Source of the DNA: Candidatus Bathyarchaeota archaeon
Lineage (GTDB): Archaea > Thermoproteota > Bathyarchaeia > TCS64
DNA: 9,512 nucleotides
Reading direction: 5' to 3'
Assembly: GCA_030593155.1 (NCBI GenBank)
Contig: JAUVHT010000022.1
Span: 1 to 9,512, forward strand
Shown: piece by piece, positions 5,616-9,512 of the stretch
How the letters are laid out: each line of letters opens with the position of its first letter
Position numbering within the stretch: the first letter of the stretch is position 1
The notes under the pieces: model-generated
Seen by the model: the letters and a program-made list of their open reading frames with translations, nothing else
The model's database searches: none
Told to the model about the DNA's origin: nothing
Program-made: the position numbers and the translations under genes

Positions 5616-8372
5616 ATGTACAGCTACGCCCTGAAGCGCCTCACCCGGGGGAGAGGCATCTTCCTCGCTCTGTTCCTGAGCGTAGCCCTTGCGGCCACCC
5701 TCTTCTCCGGCATCCTCCAGGCGGCGGACTCCGTCGGTGCGTCGATGCTGGGGAAAGCCCTCGAGGCCACTGACATCGACATTGTCTCGTCCGCCGAGGA
5801 CCGGAACCTGACTAGGACCTCCCTCGCAGAGGTAGAGGAGGCCATCGGCATGCTCGAGCACGTGGCCTGGGTCGAGCACCTGATCCGGAGCGTGGGGCTT
5901 GGGCCGGGGGAGGGGATGGAGGTGAGCCTCCCGGGGGTGAACGCCTCCATGCCCTTCACGATCGTGGCGATAGCCAGCGACTCCAGTCTGGTGCAGGGGA
6001 TGGAGGGGCTGGACCGCCTCGAGCCTGGGAAGATATACGTCGCCGAGGACTCGGTCAACGCCTCCTTGTTCAGGGAAGGCGAGACCGTCACCCTGACGGT
6101 TCCCACCTACGTGCCGGGGGGGAGCATAATCGATATCCAGAAGCGCTCCGCCCAGTTCACGGTGGGGGGCGTTGTGGAAGTCGATGACAGGCTCTTCTCG
6201 ATAGCCTTCGGACGGTACGCCGATTTCCTCACATCACTACTTACCGATTCAAGCCTCGCGAGCCGGAGACCCCTCCACCAGCTGATCCTCCTGAGTGAGG
6301 AGAGCTTCCTAGAGTGGATGCACGAGATATACGCGGAGCACAGGAGGCACACCAGGGTACTCATAGCGGAGACGGTGATCGGCTTGGAGAGGGAGGACCT
6401 CGTGGACCCCTGGAACATCGAAGGGTCGTGGTCCAGGGTGGATACCATCTACGAGAGGGTCAACGGTCTCGGCGCCCGATACGGCTACGTACCGGTCAAC
6501 TATCTGGGGGAGCTCCTCAACGTATTAGGGGGGGTATCCTCCCAGATGAAGACGAACACGCTGCTCGTCGCGGCCCCTGTCTTCTTCACCGCATGGTACC
6601 TGGGGGTCACGGTCTCGGACATTTCCCTGGGGCTGCGCCGAAGGGAGATAGGCCTCCTCTTCACCAGGGGCTTCACCCACGGCCAGGCCTTCTATGTCTT
6701 CCTCTTCGAGGCCGTGATCATAAGCCTCTTCGCCGGAGTCGTGGGCATCCTCCTGGGAGCCGCCATCATCCCGCTGGTGATGCCGGGGTTAAGTATAGCC
6801 CAAGTCTTCGGCTCGGTATCTCCAGTCACCCTGGTTGCTTCCTTGTTATTCAGCTGCGCCCTCGCTGTATCGGCCATATACAAACCGGCCAAGAGGGCGG
6901 TCAACTTGGACATCGTAGACGCCCTGATGGAGTATCAATCAGAGGAGGAAACCGGTTCCTGGCACGAGGCGGCCCTCGCCCTCCTCCTCGGCCTGTATAG
7001 CGTGGCCATGCTCGTCGTGGGGGTCACCGTCGAGCAGTTCCGACCCGAAACCGGGAACCTGGTGGTCTTCCTCCTCTATTCCACCTGGTGGGGCGTTGAC
7101 TTCGTCCTCTCTTACATATCCCCCATCCTGATCTTCTGGGGCGCCTCCAAGCTCTTCATCCAGCACCTACCGGTGTTCCACGAGGTCTTGGGTAGGATAA
7201 GCAAACGTCTGGTCGGGGACATCGCGATCTTCTCGACGCTGAGCTCGAGGAGGAACGCGAGGCGCACGGCGGCCTACGCCTTCATGGCGGCACTCATCCT
7301 GGGCTACGGGGTCTCCGTCATCGGCGGTATCGCTAGCACCGACGACTTCACGGAAAGGATAACGAGGATCAGCATCGGCGCCGACGCATCGGTCTGGCTC
7401 TTCGACTTTGAGGACGCCGATGCCATCCGTGACAAAGTGGCTGGAGTCGAGGGGGTCGCGGCCGCGACCGTGGAGACCTTGTTCGATGCGGAGAGCATCG
7501 TCGGGACAATCCCCGTGAGGGTCATAGATCCGTTGGAGTGGAGAGAGATCGCCTACTTGGAGGAGGAATGGATCGAGGGTGAGTTCGTCTTCGAGCTCAT
7601 GAACGAGACCCACACCAACGCCATCCTCGGGAAGAGGGCTGCCAGGATCACAGATGTGGAGATAGGAATGCCCTGGCTCCTGGGACTCGGAGACAAGATC
7701 CACACCTTCACGGTGGTAGGGTTCTTCGGGAAGGACTCCGGGACCGGAGAGCAGATTCAGAACCCCACCCTCTACGTCCCCGACACCTTCGATTTGAGGG
7801 AGAAGTATGTCTCGTTGTCCCGGATCTTGGTCAAGCTGGAGGAGGGGGCGGACCTCCCGAGGGTGAAGGCCGATATAGAGGCACTCGATCCAGACATCCA
7901 AGGGGTGGACATAGCGGAGGAGATCGTGGAGAACACCTCGAATAACATTCTATTGGCCGGTCCCCGGAAGGTGGAGGAGTTGGGGGTCTACTTCGCGGCC
8001 CTGGTCTCCTCGGTGGGGATCGTCCTCATCGTCTCCACGACCCTCAGGATAAGGCTGAAGGAGCTCACGGTGATGGCGATCCGGGGCTTCTCGAGCCGCC
8101 AGCTGGCCGTGACGCTGCTGGTGGAGAGCCTCGGCATGACCCTCTTCTCCATGGCCCTGGGACTGGGGGTGGGCCTGGTGACGCTGCACGGAGAAGTGAG
8201 GTTGTTCAATGCGGCAGTCACCCTGATGCTGGAGAGGCGGGTGGTGTTCCCCCCCTCGGCCCAGTTGACCCTGCTCGTGGTGGTGGCCCTCCTGATCATC
8301 TCCACGATCATCCCCATCCTGTTCGTGGTGAAGAAAGTCTCCGAGAATCCAACGTGGAGGACGCATGAGTGA
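5616..8372 (+). CDS. ABC transporter permease, duplicated FtsX/MacB-like
   Basis: This 918-residue membrane permease of the FtsX/MacB/LolCE type belongs to mechanotransmission-style ABC systems. It is a tandem duplication. Half 1 has a TM at about 15-36, a large extracytoplasmic domain (about 37-310) and three TMs (about 315-335, 357-388, 402-422). Two extra TMs follow (about 451-472 and 481-512). Half 2 has a TM at about 551-573, a second extracytoplasmic domain (about 575-785) and three TMs (about 791-810, 829-856, 883-905). The cytoplasmic coupling loops match each other: RRREIGLLFTRGFTHGQ at 341-357 and RLKELTVMAIRGFSSRQ at 813-829, both shaped R-x2-E-(I/L)-x5-RGF-x3-Q. The partner ATPase gene follows after 25 bp. 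Substrate is unknown; without an outer membrane a LolCDE role is unlikely, so export of peptide or lipid, or signalling or cell-wall control, is possible. Confidence 0.93.
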   Translation: MYSYALKRLTRGRGIFLALFLSVALAATLFSGILQAADSVGASMLGKALEATDIDIVSSAEDRNLTRTSLAEVEEAIGMLEHVAWVEHLIRSVGLGPGEGMEVSLPGVNASMPFTIVAIASDSSLVQGMEGLDRLEPGKIYVAEDSVNASLFREGETVTLTVPTYVPGGSIIDIQKRSAQFTVGGVVEVDDRLFSIAFGRYADFLTSLLTDSSLASRRPLHQLILLSEESFLEWMHEIYAEHRRHTRVLIAETVIGLEREDLVDPWNIEGSWSRVDTIYERVNGLGARYGYVPVNYLGELLNVLGGVSSQMKTNTLLVAAPVFFTAWYLGVTVSDISLGLRRREIGLLFTRGFTHGQAFYVFLFEAVIISLFAGVVGILLGAAIIPLVMPGLSIAQVFGSVSPVTLVASLLFSCALAVSAIYKPAKRAVNLDIVDALMEYQSEEETGSWHEAALALLLGLYSVAMLVVGVTVEQFRPETGNLVVFLLYSTWWGVDFVLSYISPILIFWGASKLFIQHLPVFHEVLGRISKRLVGDIAIFSTLSSRRNARRTAAYAFMAALILGYGVSVIGGIASTDDFTERITRISIGADASVWLFDFEDADAIRDKVAGVEGVAAATVETLFDAESIVGTIPVRVIDPLEWREIAYLEEEWIEGEFVFELMNETHTNAILGKRAARITDVEIGMPWLLGLGDKIHTFTVVGFFGKDSGTGEQIQNPTLYVPDTFDLREKYVSLSRILVKLEEGADLPRVKADIEALDPDIQGVDIAEEIVENTSNNILLAGPRKVEELGVYFAALVSSVGIVLIVSTTLRIRLKELTVMAIRGFSSRQLAVTLLVESLGMTLFSMALGLGVGLVTLHGEVRLFNAAVTLMLERRVVFPPSAQLTLLVVVALLIISTIIPILFVVKKVSENPTWRTHE

Positions 8373-8385
8373 CCGAGATTAGACA

Positions 8386-8391
8386 AAGGAG
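8386..8391 (+). promoter_or_regulatory. Shine-Dalgarno site of the ABC ATPase gene
   Basis: AAGGAG lies 6 nt before the ATG at 8398 in the 25-bp gap after the permease stop. It sets the start at 8398, although the next codon is also ATG, and shows that this internal operon gene uses Shine-Dalgarno initiation, unlike the promoter-proximal genes. Confidence 0.65.
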
Positions 8392-8397
8392 AAGTGA

Positions 8398-9285
8398 ATG
8401 ATGGCAGTCGAAGTGAGAGACATCGTGAAGATCTACTCGCGAGGACCCTTGGAGGTCCAGGCCCTGAGGGGCCTCGACCTCAACGTGGAGGAGGGGGCGA
8501 TGGTAGCCCTGATTGGCCCCTCGGGGTCGGGGAAGACCACCCTCCTCAACATCATCGGGGGCCTGGACAGGGCCTCTGCGGGAAGCGTGAAGGTCTTCGG
8601 CCAGGAGCTGACTAGGCTCAGCCCCGGGGAGCTTGTGGAGTACCGGAGGGACACTGTGGGTCACGTCTTCCAGACGATGAACCTGATCCCTACCCTGACG
8701 GCCGCGGAGAACATCGAGCTGCCCATGGTGGCCCTGGGCATCTCCAAGGAGATGAGGAGATCCAAGGTGAATGAGCTCGTTGATGTCGTGGGCCTCGGGG
8801 AGAGGATGGGCCACAAGCCGGGGGAGCTGAGCGGGGGGGAGCAGCAGAGGGTGGCTCTAGCGGCGGCCCTGGCGAATGACCCGCCCCTGGTGCTGGCGGA
8901 TGAGCCGACCGGGGAGCTGGATACGGCCAACGCCAGGGTGGTCGTCGAATATCTCTGCAGGGTGAACCGGGAGATGGGGAAGACCATACTGATGGTGACT
9001 CACGATCCGGCCGTCTCCCGGGTCGCCGACCGTATCCTACGCATTCAGGACGGGGTCATAGTGAGGGATGTCGCCCCCGTTGGGGAGGGGGTCGAGGTCC
9101 CGACGTCCTACGCTGACATGCTGAGGAGGAGGATTGCCGAGATCGATGCTCAGCTGGAGGCTCTGGAGGTGGAGTTTAAGGAGGGGGTGATGACGGGGGA
9201 TATCTACGTGGAGCGGCAGATGGGGTTGAAGGGGACTCGCGCAGTGCTTGATGAGGAGCTGCACAGGCTGGGGGTCGTCCACTAG
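8398..9285 (+). CDS. ABC transporter ATP-binding protein (LolD/MacB-like) with helical C-terminal tail
   Basis: This 295-residue cytoplasmic ATPase is expected to power the permease encoded just upstream. All nucleotide-binding motifs are intact: Walker A GPSGSGKTT at 40-48, Q-loop Gln92, signature LSGGEQQ at 144-150, Walker B LVLADEP at 164-170 with catalytic Glu169, D-loop ELD at 173-175 and the switch His202. The core resembles LolD/MacB-type ATPases, which pair with FtsX-like permeases. LolD proteins are usually about 225-235 residues; here an additional tail of about 60 residues (about 236-295) is strongly helical and charged, containing LRRRIAEIDAQLEALEVEF and ending with DEELHRLG, possibly a coiled coil. 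The gene is second in the operon and probably last, since the 5S rRNA gene comes from the other strand 43 bp on. Confidence 0.96.
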   Translation: MMAVEVRDIVKIYSRGPLEVQALRGLDLNVEEGAMVALIGPSGSGKTTLLNIIGGLDRASAGSVKVFGQELTRLSPGELVEYRRDTVGHVFQTMNLIPTLTAAENIELPMVALGISKEMRRSKVNELVDVVGLGERMGHKPGELSGGEQQRVALAAALANDPPLVLADEPTGELDTANARVVVEYLCRVNREMGKTILMVTHDPAVSRVADRILRIQDGVIVRDVAPVGEGVEVPTSYADMLRRRIAEIDAQLEALEVEFKEGVMTGDIYVERQMGLKGTRAVLDEELHRLGVVH

Positions 9286-9328
9286 CCACTGATCCGGTAT
9301 TGCCGCGGTGATTTTCTGAGAAGAGGGT

Positions 9329-9451
9329 GGGCCACCAGCTTTCGCGGGTTCGCGAGACCGAAGACATCACTACAGCCGCAAACGGAGCGTGGTTTAACTT
9401 CCGAGTTCGGAATGGGTTCGGGTGGGGCCCACGCCCTTTGGCCGGTAACCC
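9329..9451 (-). rRNA. rrf: 5S ribosomal RNA
   Basis: The minus strand carries the universal 5S core CCGAACTCGGAAGTTAAACC (RNA sense of 9391-9410), preceded by CCCATT. Helix I can be drawn as 11 pairs, including G-U pairs, between the ends: 5' GGGTTACCGGC and 3' GCTGGTGGCCC. Helix II is GGGCGTGG with CCACGCTC, and TTTGCGG pairs with CCGCGAA in the IV/V arm. The helix I ends give a 123-nt RNA, within the normal archaeal range. A TATA box lies 26 bp upstream of the predicted 5' end, so this gene appears to be transcribed alone; no 23S or 16S rRNA sequence is visible beside it. Its end is convergent with the ABC ATPase gene. End positions are accurate to a few bases. Confidence 0.93.
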
Positions 9452-9473
9452 ATACCTTTGGGTTTGGGGCGAT

Positions 9474-9488
9474 TCTTTAAGGGTTTCG
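9474..9488 (-). promoter_or_regulatory. BRE/TATA promoter of the solitary 5S rRNA gene
   Basis: Read on the minus strand, a BRE-like CGAAA is followed by CTTAAAGA (9474-9481). The TATA centre at about 9477 is 26 nt upstream of 9451, the 5' end of the 5S rRNA deduced independently from helix I. The agreement supports both calls. Confidence 0.65.
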
Positions 9489-9512
9489 GTCTGTGCCGGC
9501 GTACTCGAATTC

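Noticed and set aside
7167..7901. A 244-codon minus-strand frame inside the permease gene.
   Set aside because: It is antisense to the second half of a clearly conserved permease and shows no domain or ribosome binding site.
9312..9315. TTTT after the ABC ATPase gene as a terminator for that operon.
   Set aside because: Four T residues without a supporting context are too weak to call, though some termination must occur near here because of the convergent 5S gene.

Overview
The window looks like a high-GC archaeal chromosome segment. Evidence for Archaea: a type II methionine aminopeptidase, a DUF1512-type protein (to my knowledge an archaeal family), TATA-box promoters about 26 nt upstream of start codons with little or no leader, and a 5S rRNA gene with an archaeal-like internal sequence and its own TATA box. 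The lineage cannot be fixed from this window; a TACK-type or other uncultured archaeon is plausible. All protein genes have the same GC-rich style, and I see no insertion sequence, CRISPR array, integrase or tRNA.

Layout, left to right. (1) The 3' part of a metallo-beta-lactamase-fold hydrolase gene (+), cut by the window edge. (2) A ZIP-family divalent metal transporter (+) with its own promoter. (3) A DUF1177 protein (+). (4) A small ATP-binding-type universal stress protein (+) with its own promoter, followed by a T6 tract. (5) A type II methionine aminopeptidase (+) with a TTG start and a good Shine-Dalgarno. (6) A minus-strand two-gene unit: a DUF1512 membrane-anchored protein, then a small two-helix membrane protein with a zinc ribbon. 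The small gene overlaps the 3' end of the aminopeptidase gene by 14 bp. (7) A 141-bp AT-rich divergent promoter region. (8) A plus-strand two-gene ABC export-type transporter: a 918-residue duplicated FtsX/MacB-like permease and a LolD/MacB-like ATPase with an unusual helical C-terminal tail. (9) A 5S rRNA gene on the minus strand, convergent with the ATPase gene. Its TATA box lies 26 bp upstream of the predicted 5' end, so it looks like a solitary 5S transcription unit.

Functionally this is mostly housekeeping: metal uptake, stress response, N-terminal methionine removal, ribosomal RNA and a membrane export or lipoprotein-release type ABC system. The least understood parts are the DUF1512/zinc-ribbon membrane pair divergent from the ABC transporter, and the DUF1177 protein. 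No obviously new defence or mobile system is visible. All intergenic gaps are shorter than 150 bp.
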